Assembly: GCA_016842085.1 (NCBI GenBank)
Contig: JAEVEX010000037.1
Span: 62,001-126,000, forward strand
Direction of reading: 5' to 3'
Origin: Candidatus Thermoflexus tengchongensis
GTDB taxonomy: Bacteria > Chloroflexota > Anaerolineae > Thermoflexales > Thermoflexaceae
Length of the DNA: 64,000 bases
Part shown: piece by piece, positions 17,380 to 26,422 of the stretch
Layout of the letters: the number at the start of each line of letters is the position of its first letter
Position numbering within the stretch: position 1 is the stretch's first letter
Made by a program: the position numbers and the translations under genes
The notes under the pieces: model-generated
Told to the model about the DNA's origin: nothing
Databases searched by the model: none
The model's input: the letters and a program-made list of their open reading frames with translations, nothing else

Positions 17380-17426
17380 CGCCGCCTCCTTTCCGGCGTT
17401 CGGAGTCGGGGAACACGCGATTGAGC

Positions 17427-17903
17427 TCAGGCCTGGACGCGGAGCTTCTCCGCCGCGTAGCGCACGGCCCGGACGATGTTGTGGTAACCGGTGCAGCGGC
17501 AGTAATTGCCCTCCAGAGCGTGGCGGATCTCCTCATCGGTCGGGTTGGGGTTGCGCTGGAGGAGGTCGTAAGCGGCGAGGATCATCCCGGGGGTGCAGAA
17601 ACCGCACTGGAGGCCATGCATCTCCCAGAAGCCTTCCTGGAGCGGATGGAGCTGGCCGTTCCGCGCCAAGCCCTCGATGGTGGTGATCTGGGCTCCGTCC
17701 GCCTGCACCGCGAACACCGTGCACGACTTCACGGCCTTCCCATCCATCAGGACCACGCAGGCGCCGCACTGGCTGGTGTCACATCCCACGTGGGTCCCGG
17801 TCAGCCCCAGAACCTCCCGGAGGAAATGCACCAGGAGCATCCGGGGCTCCACCTCCCGCTGGTAAACCTGGCCGTTCACTGTAACCGTCACCGGAACTTT
17901 CAT
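17427..17903 (-). CDS. coxS: 2Fe-2S subunit of molybdenum hydroxylase (CoxS family)
   Basis: 158 aa from the ATG at 17903 with AGGAGGGG upstream; the upstream in-frame ATGs lack a site. The N-terminal plant-ferredoxin-type cluster motif is [21 protein letters not shown]. The C-terminal second cluster has CGFCTPGM and CRCTGYHNI. Both 2Fe-2S sites look complete. It carries electrons from the molybdenum site of CoxL to FAD in CoxM. coxL starts 48 bp downstream. Confidence 0.94.
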   Translation of the reverse strand: MKVPVTVTVNGQVYQREVEPRMLLVHFLREVLGLTGTHVGCDTSQCGACVVLMDGKAVKSCTVFAVQADGAQITTIEGLARNGQLHPLQEGFWEMHGLQCGFCTPGMILAAYDLLQRNPNPTDEEIRHALEGNYCRCTGYHNIVRAVRYAAEKLRVQA

Positions 17904-17986
17904 GGGCCCCTCCTGTTCGCAGAAGGTTCCTGCCATCGAACAGCTCCCGATGGGCCGGTGTCCATCGGGCGAAGACACGAAGGCGT

Positions 17987-18439
17987 TCAGAGGGAGGCCA
18001 GCTGGGCTTCCAGGTTCTTCAATCCCTGGTTCACCAGCATCTGGGCCGTGGGCTCCAGGAGCCGGGCACCCATGCTCATCAGCAGCCCGCTCACTTTGGC
18101 CTCGCCCTCGTAATGCATCACGGTCTCCCCATCGTCCGCGGTGAGATCGATGGTGCCGCTGGCATCCACCGTGCCTTGAGGCCCTTGAGCCTGGATCCGG
18201 ATACGGTAATGGTTCGGGGGGTCGATCTCCGAGAGGGTGATGCGGGCCTTATAGCGGCCGCTGATGGGCCCAATGCCCAGACGCATTTCCGCCTCGTAAA
18301 CGTTGTCCCCCACCGGCTCCAGACGCTCCACTCCCGGGAGCAGACGGGCGATCACCTGGGGATTCATCAGAGCCCCCCAGACGCGATCAATCACCGCCTT
18401 AAACCGATAGGATCCCTTCAGCTGCATTGGGGTGCTCAC
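17987..18439 (-). CDS. coxG: CoxG-family (SRPBCC) protein
   Basis: 150 aa from a GTG at 18439 (an in-frame ATG at 18427 is the alternative). It reads [28 protein letters not shown], the CoxG/SRPBCC START-like opening, with [21 protein letters not shown] later. It lacks the C-terminal membrane anchor of classical CoxG. CoxG proteins attach CO dehydrogenase to the membrane or pass electrons/lipid ligands in molybdenum hydroxylase systems. Here it is the first gene after the promoter, about 23 nt downstream of the predicted transcription start. Confidence 0.85.
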   Translation of the reverse strand: MSTPMQLKGSYRFKAVIDRVWGALMNPQVIARLLPGVERLEPVGDNVYEAEMRLGIGPISGRYKARITLSEIDPPNHYRIRIQAQGPQGTVDASGTIDLTADDGETVMHYEGEAKVSGLLMSMGARLLEPTAQMLVNQGLKNLEAQLASL

Positions 18440-18468
18440 TCAGGGGCTGTTCCTTGAAGGCATTTCCG

Positions 18469-18498
18469 ATTATACTAACAGACCTTAATTCCTGTCAA
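18469..18498 (-). promoter_or_regulatory. Strong promoter of the cox cluster
   Basis: Minus strand: perfect -35 TTGACA (18493-18498), 18-bp spacer, perfect -10 TATAAT (18469-18474). Predicted start near 18462, leaving a very short leader before coxG. Confidence 0.88.
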
Positions 18499-18790
18499 GC
18501 CTCAAACTCTGGAGGACCCATTTTTGCACGAAGGAAACCGTTATTCGCTATGATCGAGAAATATATAACAAATTGGTGACATTTTGGACAAAGGGAAGGC
18601 GACTTGTGGAGGCCACTGGAGCGGCGACGCCGGTCGGGGCTGAAGGTCGGGGCGAAAGCCCCTCCTGTCGGTTTCCTGAAGGGTCGGGCGGAGGCAGCCG
18701 GCCACCCCGGTTGTTGGGGTGGATCCGCGCAGAGGGCAGCGGGGAAACCGCCCACTTCCGTTAATGGATCCCTTCCCAGGGGGCCTTCCG
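18499..18790. other. Divergent intergenic region with dispersed repeat
   Basis: The coxG-to-pepA gap (18440-18863) contains the two promoters and a copy of a dispersed repeat (18621-18671). No open frame here has a credible start or product. Confidence 0.5.
18621..18671. repeat. Dispersed intergenic repeat, copy 1
   Basis: The block GCGGCGAC, GTCGGGGCTGAAGG, TCGGGGCGAAAGCCCCTCC recurs at 60997-61038 in the same orientation with only small gaps. It contains the hairpin GGGGCGAAAGCCCC. Confidence 0.8.
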
Positions 18791-18819
18791 TGGACAGGGC
18801 ACGCGGATTATGCTATAAC
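18791..18819 (+). promoter_or_regulatory. Promoter of leucyl aminopeptidase gene
   Basis: -35 TGGACA (18791-18796), 17-bp spacer, -10 TATAAC (18814-18819), about 45 bp before the start codon. Confidence 0.7.
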
Positions 18820-18863
18820 GCCAGCGGTGGATTCCCAAGAAAGCCTTTCGGCGGGAGGACTTC

Positions 18864-20366
18864 ATGCGGATCGAAATCCGAATCGGCGCGATCCAGGAGG
18901 TCGAAGCGGATGCGGTGGTGGTGAACCTGCTGGAGGGCGTCACCACCCCCGGCGGGGCCACCGCGGCGGTCGATCGGGCGCTGGAGGGACGGATCTCCCG
19001 GGTGCTGGCCGCCGGGGATTTCCGGGGCCGCCTGGGCGAGACCATGGTTCTCTATACGGACGGTCGGATCCCGGCACCCCGGGTCATCCTGGTGGGGCTG
19101 GGACCGGAGGCTTCTTTTAATGCGGAGAAGGTTCGCCACGCCGCGGCGGCTGCTGCTCAGCGGGCCCGTGAGCTGAAGGTGCGACAGCTCGCCACCGTCG
19201 TCCATGGCGCCGGCCGCGGCGGTCTGTCCCCTGAAGAAGCGGCCCAGGCCACGGTCGAGGGCACATTGTTGGGCCTCTATACGTATCATCGGAAGAAGGA
19301 AAACGCCGACCGCCAGGGGCCGGAGGCCCTCCTCCTGGTGGAATTCGATGCCACCAAAGAGGCCGCCATCGCTGCCGGAGCCCGCCGCGGGGAGATCCTC
19401 GCCCGCTTCGTGAACCGGGTTCGAGATTGGGTGAACGAACCCGCATCCGATATGACCCCTCGACGTCTGGCCGAGGAGGTGAGCGGGCTGGCTCACGAGG
19501 TCGGCATCCGGGCCCAGATCCTGGATGAGCGGCAGATCGCGGCGCTGGGGATGGGCGCGTTGACCGCCGTTTCCCGGGGAAGTGAGGAGCCGCCTCGCTT
19601 CATCATCCTGGAATACGCCCCGGAGGGCCGCCTCGAGCGGCCAGTGGTCCTGGTAGGGAAGGGGATCACCTTCGATAGCGGGGGTCTGAATCTGAAAAGC
19701 GAAGAAGGGATGCTGACGATGAAAGGGGATATGGCCGGCGCCGCAGCCGTGCTGGGGGCTACCCTGGCCGCCGCCGCCCTCCAGCTCCCTGGCCCGGTGG
19801 TGGCCCTGGCGCCAGCCTGTGAGAACATGCCCTCCGGGAAGGCCTATAAGCCCGGGGATATCCTGCGCGCCCTCAACGGCAAGACCATCGAGATCGTCAA
19901 CACCGACGCGGAGGGCCGTCTGATCCTGGCGGATGCCCTGGCGTATGCGGCGCGCTACAACCCCCGCGCGGTCATCGATGTGGCGACCCTGACGGGGGCG
20001 GCGATCATCGCCCTGGGACAGGATGTGGCGGCCGCCCTCTTCTCGGATCACGACGAGCTGGCCGCAGCGTTGCTGCGGGCCGCGGAGGCGACCGGCGAGC
20101 GCCTGTGGCGCATGCCCCTGTGGGAAGACTATCTGGAGCGCATCCGGAGCGATGTGGCGGATGTGAAAAACAGCGGCGGCCGTTATGGCGGGCTGGGAAC
20201 CTCCGCGATGTTCCTCAAGCAGTTCGCCCCGGAGGGCGTCCCCTGGGCCCATCTGGATATCGCGCCGATGGATATGGCGGAAAAGGCGCGGGGATACGTG
20301 CCGAAGGGGGGGACCGGATACGGCGTGCGCCTGCTGGTGCGCTATCTGGAGGACCCGAAACCGTAA
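18864..20366 (+). CDS. pepA: Leucyl aminopeptidase (M17, PepA family)
   Basis: 500 aa, ATG behind GGGAGGAC. The N-terminal macro-like domain is followed by the M17 catalytic domain with the two-metal ligands and catalytic residues in place: VGKGITFDSGGLNLK (Lys, Asp), MKGDMAGAAAVL (Asp) and the family signature NTDAEGRLILADAL (Asp, Glu, Arg). It removes N-terminal residues from peptides in the cytoplasm, usually as a hexamer. Length matches the family. Monocistronic by appearance, own promoter upstream, hairpin downstream. Confidence 0.95.
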   Translation: MRIEIRIGAIQEVEADAVVVNLLEGVTTPGGATAAVDRALEGRISRVLAAGDFRGRLGETMVLYTDGRIPAPRVILVGLGPEASFNAEKVRHAAAAAAQRARELKVRQLATVVHGAGRGGLSPEEAAQATVEGTLLGLYTYHRKKENADRQGPEALLLVEFDATKEAAIAAGARRGEILARFVNRVRDWVNEPASDMTPRRLAEEVSGLAHEVGIRAQILDERQIAALGMGALTAVSRGSEEPPRFIILEYAPEGRLERPVVLVGKGITFDSGGLNLKSEEGMLTMKGDMAGAAAVLGATLAAAALQLPGPVVALAPACENMPSGKAYKPGDILRALNGKTIEIVNTDAEGRLILADALAYAARYNPRAVIDVATLTGAAIIALGQDVAAALFSDHDELAAALLRAAEATGERLWRMPLWEDYLERIRSDVADVKNSGGRYGGLGTSAMFLKQFAPEGVPWAHLDIAPMDMAEKARGYVPKGGTGYGVRLLVRYLEDPKP

Positions 20367-20437
20367 AGAGGATGAGCGACGACATCGCCGGCCTCACCCC
20401 TCCGCGGCGCGGAGGAAAGCATATTTTGAGCGGGTGG

Positions 20438-20464
20438 GTTGGGCGCGCCTCTGGCGCGCCCAAC
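20438..20464. terminator. Hairpin downstream of pepA
   Basis: Perfect 12-bp stem (20438-20449 with 20453-20464), 3-nt loop TCT, built from GTTGGGCGCGCC. No U tract follows, so termination is likely but not certain. Confidence 0.5.
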
Positions 20465-20548
20465 CGCTCCCGATAGGGCGCTCACGCCTTCGGCTGGAGC
20501 CTGCCAGACCACTTTTCAGATCCCTTCTCCGAGGAAAGACATCTCATA

Positions 20549-20577
20549 TTGACAGAGCCTTGATTTCGCTTTAATCT
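20549..20577 (+). promoter_or_regulatory. Promoter of GH57 gene
   Basis: -35 TTGACA (20549-20554), 17-bp spacer, -10 TAATCT (20572-20577), 44 bp before the start codon. Confidence 0.7.
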
Positions 20578-20620
20578 TTTCCAGGTAAAGCGCTTTAGCC
20601 ATCTTTTTGAGGGAATTCCT

Positions 20621-22768
20621 ATGGGGAAGATCTATCTGGCACTGGCCTTCCACAATCACCAGCCGGTTGGGAACTTTGACTGGGTCTTTGAGGAAGCGTA
20701 TCGTCGGGCGTATGAGCCCATGATCGCGGCGCTGGAGCGCCACCCGGGGGTCCGGGTTGCCCTGCACTACACCGGGCCGCTGCGGGACTGGTTGCGGGAG
20801 CACCGTCCGGAGTTCTTCCCCCGGATCCGGCGCCTGGTGGAGCGAGGCCAGGTGGAGATCATGGCCGGGGCCTATTACGAGCCGATCCTGGCGGTGATCC
20901 CGGATGAGGATCAGGATGGTCAGATCCGCAAGCATATCGAGGCGGTGCGGGAGGACTTCGGGACATCGCCGGTGGGCTTCTGGCTGGCGGAGCGGGTGTG
21001 GGAGCCACATCTGCCCCTCCCACTGGCGCGTGCCGGCCTTCAATACACCATTGTGGATGATACCCACTTCAAGTGGATCGGATTGACCGATGAGGATCTC
21101 TTCGGCTATTACGTGACCGAGGAGCTGGGATATCCCCTGAAGATCTTCGGCACCTCCAAGCATTTGCGATATACGATCCCCTGGGCCTCCGTCTCTGAGG
21201 TGATCGCCTGGCTGCGGGAGCAGGCGGAGCGGCCGTTGCCTCCCGGCGCCCCGCCCCGGGTGGCGGTGATGGGGGATGATGGGGAGAAGTTCGGCCTGTG
21301 GCCGGGGACGGATGTCCATTGCTGGGATCGAGGGTGGATGGAAGATTTCTTCACGGCCATTGAGGAAAACGCCGACTGGCTCATCCCGATCCCACCAGGC
21401 GAATACGCGACGCGCTTCCCTCCGCTCGGCCGGGTTTATCTTCCGACCGCCTCCTACGACGAGATGACCGAGTGGGCGCTGCCCCCCGAGGTCTCGGCGG
21501 AGCTGACCGATCTCAAGCATCGGCTGCAGGCGGAAGGTCGATGGGATCTCCTCCGGTTCATCCGGGGAGGGTTCTGGAGGGTCTTCCTGGCCAAATACCC
21601 GGAGGTCAACCAGATGCACAAAAAGATGCTCTGGGTCAGCCGGAAGGTCCACGCCCTCCCGGACCCGGTGCGGCGAGCGGAGGCCCTCGATCATGTGTGG
21701 GCGGGCCAGTGCAACTGTCCTTACTGGCATGGAGTGTTCGGCGGTATCTATCTGTTCCATATCCGCGAGGCGAACTACCAGCATCTGATCACGGCCGAGG
21801 CCATCGCCGATGAGGCGCGCTATGGGGAAGGGCCGTGGGCCTATGTGGAGCGCCTGGATTTCGATGGGGATACGCAGGAGGAGATCGTGATCGGGACGCC
21901 GGACCAGTGGCTCCTGATCAGCCCCCACCTGGGCGGTCAGATCCTGGAATGGGATCGTCGGGATGCGGCGCTGAACCTGCTGAATGGGATGACCCGGCAT
22001 CGGGAGGGTTACCACCGGGTGCTCCAGGAGGCGGCGGCCCGGGGGGAGGTCGTGCTGGCCGGCCAGGAAGGCCGCCTGGAAAGCATTCATACCCATCGGG
22101 TGCGGGTGAAGGAGCCGGGCCTGGAAGAACGGTTGATCGTGGACTGGTATCGGCGGACCGGGTTGATCGATCATCTGATGGCTCCGGATACCGCTCTGGA
22201 GGCCTTCTACCGGGCTCGGTATGCGGAATGGGGAGATTTCATCAATCAGCCTTACACCCTGATCGCCCTGCAGACAGAGCCCTCTGTCTGTGTGGTCCTC
22301 CGCCGCGATGGCCATCTGTGGGATCCCGAAGGCCCGAAGCCTGTGCGCCTGGAAAAGACGATAGAGGTGCTCCCGGATCAGCCGATCCTCCGGGTCTTCT
22401 ATCGTCTGACGCCCATGGGGCTCTCGCCTATCCATGCCCGGTTCGGCGTCGAGGTGAACTGGGGCATGTCTGGAGGCGACAGCGAGAAAGCCTACACGGT
22501 GTGGCCGGACGGGGAGCTGCGCTCCTTTGCTACGCTGGAGGAGCTTCCCGAATCCGAGGAGCTGGCCATTGTCCACGAATGGTGGGGGCGGGTGGTAATG
22601 CGTCTCAGCCGGCCGGCCGCCTGGTGGCAATTTCCGGTGGAGGCGATCTCGAACTCGGAGGCCGGTTTCGAGCGGGTCTACGAGGGAACCAGCCTGACGG
22701 CCCACTGGCTCCTCCGCCTGGATCCGGGGGAGACATGGGAGGTGACGATGGAATTTGAGCTGGCGTAA
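20621..22768 (+). CDS. GH57 glycoside hydrolase, 4-alpha-glucanotransferase/alpha-amylase type
   Basis: 715 aa; ATG after GAGGGAATTCC. GH57 conserved regions are recognisable: HNHQPVG near the N terminus, GAYYEPIL, WLAERVWEP (the Glu is the expected nucleophile, about 126-130), GDDGEKFGLWPG (the Asp is the expected acid/base, about 220) and LPTASYDEM. The C-terminal 350 residues match the DUF1925/DUF1926-type beta-sandwich domains of 4-alpha-glucanotransferases (TLGT-like). Such enzymes transfer or hydrolyse maltodextrin segments of starch or glycogen and are typical of thermophiles. No signal peptide, so it acts in the cytoplasm on storage glucan or imported oligosaccharides. Confidence 0.92.
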   Translation: MGKIYLALAFHNHQPVGNFDWVFEEAYRRAYEPMIAALERHPGVRVALHYTGPLRDWLREHRPEFFPRIRRLVERGQVEIMAGAYYEPILAVIPDEDQDGQIRKHIEAVREDFGTSPVGFWLAERVWEPHLPLPLARAGLQYTIVDDTHFKWIGLTDEDLFGYYVTEELGYPLKIFGTSKHLRYTIPWASVSEVIAWLREQAERPLPPGAPPRVAVMGDDGEKFGLWPGTDVHCWDRGWMEDFFTAIEENADWLIPIPPGEYATRFPPLGRVYLPTASYDEMTEWALPPEVSAELTDLKHRLQAEGRWDLLRFIRGGFWRVFLAKYPEVNQMHKKMLWVSRKVHALPDPVRRAEALDHVWAGQCNCPYWHGVFGGIYLFHIREANYQHLITAEAIADEARYGEGPWAYVERLDFDGDTQEEIVIGTPDQWLLISPHLGGQILEWDRRDAALNLLNGMTRHREGYHRVLQEAAARGEVVLAGQEGRLESIHTHRVRVKEPGLEERLIVDWYRRTGLIDHLMAPDTALEAFYRARYAEWGDFINQPYTLIALQTEPSVCVVLRRDGHLWDPEGPKPVRLEKTIEVLPDQPILRVFYRLTPMGLSPIHARFGVEVNWGMSGGDSEKAYTVWPDGELRSFATLEELPESEELAIVHEWWGRVVMRLSRPAAWWQFPVEAISNSEAGFERVYEGTSLTAHWLLRLDPGETWEVTMEFELA

Positions 22769-23146
22769 CGCGTGCCCTCCCTTTCCGCAGCGCTCCGGAT
22801 TGCGGAAAAGGGGGGCATCTCCGCTGGAGATAAAGCTCCACCTGGCTCCTATCCGGGAGGTGGGATCGCCGCTTCCCTCCACAGGGTCCTCTGGGCCACG
22901 GGGAGGGGGAAGACGTCCCACCGGTCTCTCCGAAACCCCCGCTGGAATTCCCCACCCGCGCGGGTAGGGACGGGCCGGTCGTTATGACCCCATCGGAAAG
23001 GGTTTCGAGACCGGCCGTCATGGTTAAACGAGGTTACTTAATTTAGGGGCTCTCTTGAAAATTTCTTGATTAACCCCCTTCTATTGACAGCGCGTTTCGG
23101 AGATGATTACAGTGATGGATGTCACATCTCGCTCTGGAGGGAACCG
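22769..23146. other. Intergenic with two inverted repeats and promoter of the phn-type operon
   Basis: No coding region with a ribosome site. A hairpin at 22774-22816 (16-bp stem with two G-U/mismatched pairs, loop 11) lies directly after the GH57 gene and could end its transcript. A second inverted repeat pairs GGGCCGGTC near 22972-22980 with GACCGGCC near 23009-23016. A promoter-like TTGACA at 23084-23089 with a poor -10 (TTACAG, 23107-23112) lies 35 bp before the phnD start. Confidence 0.55.
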
Positions 23147-24142
23147 ATGCGTCTTTCCCTGTATCGGTTGCTGGTGCTCGGGGCGTTGCTGGGGCTCGGC
23201 GCAGCGTGTGCGCCGCAGCGGACACCGTCCACGCGGCTGGTGATCGCGGTGCAGCCCACCCTCACGGCCGCGGAGGTTCAGGAGAAAGCCCGGCCGCTGG
23301 AGCAGTATCTGGAGCAGCGCCTGGGGCCGGGGGTGGATGTGGAGCTCTATGTCCCGCTCAGCCAGGCCGGAGTGGTGGAGGCGCTGCGCTTCGGCCAGGC
23401 CCACGTGGCCTTCATGGGGCCCTTCGCGGGGCTCCTGGCCGTGGAACGGGCGAACGCCCAGGTCGTCCTGGCGGAAGTTCGGGAGGTCATCCATGATGCC
23501 CAGAAGACGGAGGCCACTTACTATTACTCCTACTGGGTGGTTCCGAAGAACAGCCCGTATACTTCCCTAACGGATCTGAAAGGCAAGCGGGCCTGTTTCC
23601 CCAGCACGATCTCCACCTCGGGCTACATCGGGCCGATGGCCCGGCTGATCGAGCTGGGGTTGTTGCCGGAGCCTCCGGAAGGGCAGGAAGTGGATCCCAA
23701 AGCCTTCTTCGGCCAGGTGCTCTTCGCGGGCGGCTACGGCCCGTGCTGGGAGGCCCTGAAGGCCGGCCAGGTGGATGTCACGGTGATCGCCGGCGACGTG
23801 CCGGAAACGCTCTATCGGGAGGTTCTGGCGAACACGCGGGTGCTCGAACGGCAGGGGCCGCTGCCTTCCCATGTGGTGGTGGTGAGCCCGGCCCTTCAGG
23901 AGCCGCTGCGTTCGAAGGTGATCGAGGCCCTCATGGGCCTGGGCGCGCCGGAATACCGGAGCCTGATGCGCCAGTTCATCTCCGGGATCTTCGTGGGCTT
24001 CCAGAGGACGGACGCTCGGACCCACCTGGGCGCGCTGCAGGCGTATCTGCGGCGTACCCACATCGCCTTCTCGGAGCGCGTCGAGATCGGCAAGGGTGGG
24101 GGAGGCGAGGAGGAGGAAGAGGAACAGACGCCTCGACCGTGA
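23147..24142 (+). CDS. phnD: PhnD-family phosphate/phosphite/phosphonate-binding lipoprotein
   Basis: 331 aa from the ATG at 23147 with CTGGAGGG upstream; the ORF extends to an earlier ATG at 23066 that I reject. Signal peptide with lipobox-like GLGAAC (Cys about 21). The PhnD/TauT-like binding fold starts TRLVIAVQPTLTAAEVQEKARPL, with VALL-type FMGPFAGLLAVERAN and FPSTISTSGYIGPMARLIE, close to the conserved S-T-S-G loop that holds the phosphonate oxyanion in PhnD/PtxB. The C-terminal tail is unusually acidic (run of Gly then Glu). First gene of the phnD-phnC-phnE importer; the ligand may be phosphonate, phosphite or another oxyanion. Confidence 0.87.
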   Translation: MRLSLYRLLVLGALLGLGAACAPQRTPSTRLVIAVQPTLTAAEVQEKARPLEQYLEQRLGPGVDVELYVPLSQAGVVEALRFGQAHVAFMGPFAGLLAVERANAQVVLAEVREVIHDAQKTEATYYYSYWVVPKNSPYTSLTDLKGKRACFPSTISTSGYIGPMARLIELGLLPEPPEGQEVDPKAFFGQVLFAGGYGPCWEALKAGQVDVTVIAGDVPETLYREVLANTRVLERQGPLPSHVVVVSPALQEPLRSKVIEALMGLGAPEYRSLMRQFISGIFVGFQRTDARTHLGALQAYLRRTHIAFSERVEIGKGGGGEEEEEEQTPRP

Positions 24143-24188
24143 GGGCAGACTCCCATTCGATCTGGAGAATCAGGACGAGGTGACGCCG

Positions 24189-24977
24189 ATGACGCAATCC
24201 TTTCCATCCCTGCGCCGGGCCGTGTTCCTGGCCTCTGAAGAGATCGCGGTGGCGGTGGAAGACCTCTGGTTTGCTTACCGGGAGGGGAAGTGGATCCTGC
24301 ATGGGGTGAACCTCCAGGTCCCGGCGGGTGGGTTCTGGGCGATTATGGGGCCCTCGGGCGCGGGCAAGACCACCCTCATGCGGATCCTGGCCGGGCTGCT
24401 TCCGTTCCCGCGGGGTCAGGTTTTCCTCCTGGGGCATCCGTTGCAGGGGAAGCCGGAGCCGGGGTTGCGCCGGATCATTGGCTATATCCCGCAGCAGCTG
24501 GGGCTGGTGCGGGGCCTGACGGCGCTGGAGAACGTGCTCCTCGGGTCCCTGGCCCGCCATCCCGGGTGGCGGACGGCCCTGGGTTTTTTCCCTCGCGCGG
24601 AGATCGAGCGGGCCATGGAATTGCTCGAGCTGCTGGACCTGGCGGATAAGGCTGGTGAGAAAGTGTTCCGTTTGAGCGGCGGGGAACGCCAGCGGGTCGC
24701 CATCGCCCGCACGCTGATGCAGGATCCCCAGCTCATTCTGGCGGATGAATTCGTCTCCGACCTGGATCTTCCTCGGGCGGCCCAGGTGCTGGCTTTTGTT
24801 CATCGCCTGGCCCGGGAAAGGGGCCTGACCGTGATCCTGAACCTCCACGAACTTCAGCTGGTTCAGGAGTTCGCGGATCACGTGGTGATCCTGAAGGAGG
24901 GCCAGGTGGTTTTCGAAAGCCCGGCCCTGGATCTGTCCTGGCCGTTGTTCCGGGAGATTATGGAGGGAAAGCGTTGA
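24189..24977 (+). CDS. phnC: PhnC-type ABC transporter ATPase
   Basis: 262 aa from the ATG at 24189 (GAGGT upstream); a longer frame overlapping phnD from 24096 is rejected. Walker A GPSGAGKTTLMRIL, Q-loop YIPQQLGLVRGLTALENVL (typical of PhnC), signature LSGGERQRVAIARTL, Walker B LILADEFVSDLD. It drives uptake through the permease encoded one base downstream. The N-terminal roughly 22 residues before the nucleotide-binding domain are not typical. Confidence 0.9.
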   Translation: MTQSFPSLRRAVFLASEEIAVAVEDLWFAYREGKWILHGVNLQVPAGGFWAIMGPSGAGKTTLMRILAGLLPFPRGQVFLLGHPLQGKPEPGLRRIIGYIPQQLGLVRGLTALENVLLGSLARHPGWRTALGFFPRAEIERAMELLELLDLADKAGEKVFRLSGGERQRVAIARTLMQDPQLILADEFVSDLDLPRAAQVLAFVHRLARERGLTVILNLHELQLVQEFADHVVILKEGQVVFESPALDLSWPLFREIMEGKR

Positions 24978-24978
24978 G

Positions 24979-25791
24979 ATGAGCGCGAAGCGCCTGGACG
25001 TTCATGGGACCCTGCGAGACATGGAATGGCGTCGGTGGCGGGAGCTGGGGTTCAGCCTGGGGCTGGTGGCCCTGCTGGCCGGGTTGTTGAACGGGATGGG
25101 GTTTTTCGAGGCGGGGCGTTTGATCCAGGGGGGGGTCAATCTGGCCCGCTTCGCTCGGGAGATGTTCCCGCCGGATGTCCGGATTCTGCCCACGATCGCC
25201 GGGGCCCTCGTGGAAACCCTGCAGATGGCGTTCGCCGGGACTCTGCTGGGGTTCCTCCTTTCGTTCCCTCTGGGCGTGCTGGGATCCCGCGCTCTGTTCC
25301 CGGCGGGGGTGGTGGCGGTGGTTCGCTTCCTGGTCGCGGCCCTTCGAACCGTGCCCTCGCTGCTGTGGGCCGTGCTGATGGTCATTGTGGTGGGCCTGGG
25401 TCCTCTGGCGGGAACCCTGGCCCTGGCCTTTTACACCGTGGGTTATCTGGCCAAGCTCTACGCGGAGCTTTTCGAAGCCATCGATCCGGAGATCCTGGAG
25501 GCCATGCGGGGGGTGGGGGCGAAGCGCCGCCATCTGATCCGCTTCGTCCTCTGGCCGGAGAGCGCCAACGTCATCCTCAGCCAGCTGCTGTTTATGCTGG
25601 AATATAACGTGCGGGCCTCTACGGTCCTGGGCCTGGTGGGCGCCGGGGGCATTGGATTTTACATGCAGGCCTATCTGGGCACGATGGCTTACTCCCGCCT
25701 GACCACCGTGCTCCTGGCGGTGCTTCTCCTGGTAATCGGCATGGATGCGCTGAGCGCCTGGATTCGACGTCGCTATCTGCTCCAGCCCTGA
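24979..25791 (+). CDS. phnE: PhnE-type ABC transporter permease
   Basis: 270 aa, start ATG one base after the phnC stop codon. Hydrophobic segments are visible at about 18-38, 75-95, 100-125, 125-150, 205-225 and 235-255. The EAA loop region reads EAMRGVGAKRRHLIRFVLWPES, as in PhnE. It forms the pore of the importer. A strong hairpin follows at 25803. Confidence 0.9.
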   Translation: MSAKRLDVHGTLRDMEWRRWRELGFSLGLVALLAGLLNGMGFFEAGRLIQGGVNLARFAREMFPPDVRILPTIAGALVETLQMAFAGTLLGFLLSFPLGVLGSRALFPAGVVAVVRFLVAALRTVPSLLWAVLMVIVVGLGPLAGTLALAFYTVGYLAKLYAELFEAIDPEILEAMRGVGAKRRHLIRFVLWPESANVILSQLLFMLEYNVRASTVLGLVGAGGIGFYMQAYLGTMAYSRLTTVLLAVLLLVIGMDALSAWIRRRYLLQP

Positions 25792-25802
25792 GGGGGGGGT
25801 GA

Positions 25803-25843
25803 GGGGGTGGGGCGGCGAAGCCGCCCCACCCCCTTCGCTTTCC
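25803..25843 (+). terminator. Terminator of the phnDCE operon
   Basis: Perfect 14-bp GC stem (25803-25816 with 25820-25833), GAA loop, followed by TTCGCTTTCC. Confidence 0.75.
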
Positions 25844-26244
25844 TGAGGCCTCCCCTCCGAACCCCCTCGAATGGGTCACACGATCGGGCAACAAAGCCAG
25901 AACATCGCCCTTTTACTCCAGATCGTTCGGCATGATCCTAATGAGTGCGCCCGTATTCTTATCCATCCAGGGAATGGAAGGCTGCCGAGGGCGGTCCTCA
26001 ATTCCCGAAGGATGGGGAAAGGATCATCCACCCCTCAAGGATCCAGATGGCCTGTATCCTGAACTCATCATTGGACCAGGCAAGAGTGACCCGAAGGTTC
26101 CCTTTCTCTCTTTGATGGAGCATCAATCCCCCAAAGCAAAACCTCCTTTAGGGTATACTCACCGACTATCCTGTATAAACGCGAGGCAAGGACGCCAGCG
26201 GCGATGAGGGAAATTTTTTATGCCATCGCGAAGCTGCCGCGGTG

Positions 26245-26376
26245 ATGATCCCTACCCGTTTTGATCGTTTCGTCATCCATGTGCCCCGTCTGCATATCCT
26301 CAAGCGGGCGATTCGATCAGGACAGCAAAAGAGCCGGAAAAGGAGGGTAGCCTCAGCGTTTGTTGGGGGAGAGTAG
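26245..26376 (+). pseudogene. Possible remnant of a VOC/glyoxalase-like gene
   Basis: A 43-codon frame reads RFDRFVIHVPRL near its start, which resembles the first strand of VOC (glyoxalase/dioxygenase) proteins, commonly FDHFVIHVPDL. It then loses similarity and stops. No ribosome site. If real, it is a decayed N-terminal fragment; chance resemblance is possible. Confidence 0.25.
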
Positions 26377-26393
26377 GATGCTCGCGACTTGAT

Positions 26394-26422
26394 TTGACTC
26401 GTTTTGAATTTCGCGATATAGT
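26394..26422 (+). promoter_or_regulatory. Promoter upstream of winged-helix gene
   Basis: -35 TTGACT (26394-26399), exactly 17 bp, -10 TATAGT (26417-26422). Confidence 0.65.

Noticed and set aside
15352-17424. 690-aa open frame on the plus strand opposite coxL
   Set aside because: Mirror of a GC-rich real gene; composition (His/Gly/Leu/Asp-rich, no domain) and full overlap with coxL show it is a shadow.
20516-22921. 801-aa open frame on the minus strand opposite the GH57 gene
   Set aside because: Shadow frame: no ribosome site, no domain, complete overlap with a well-supported gene.
26140-26230. Possible c-di-GMP-I (GEMM)-like riboswitch (GAGGCAAGGACGCC)
   Set aside because: Only short matches; the conserved GEMM core and tetraloop-receptor order are not present.
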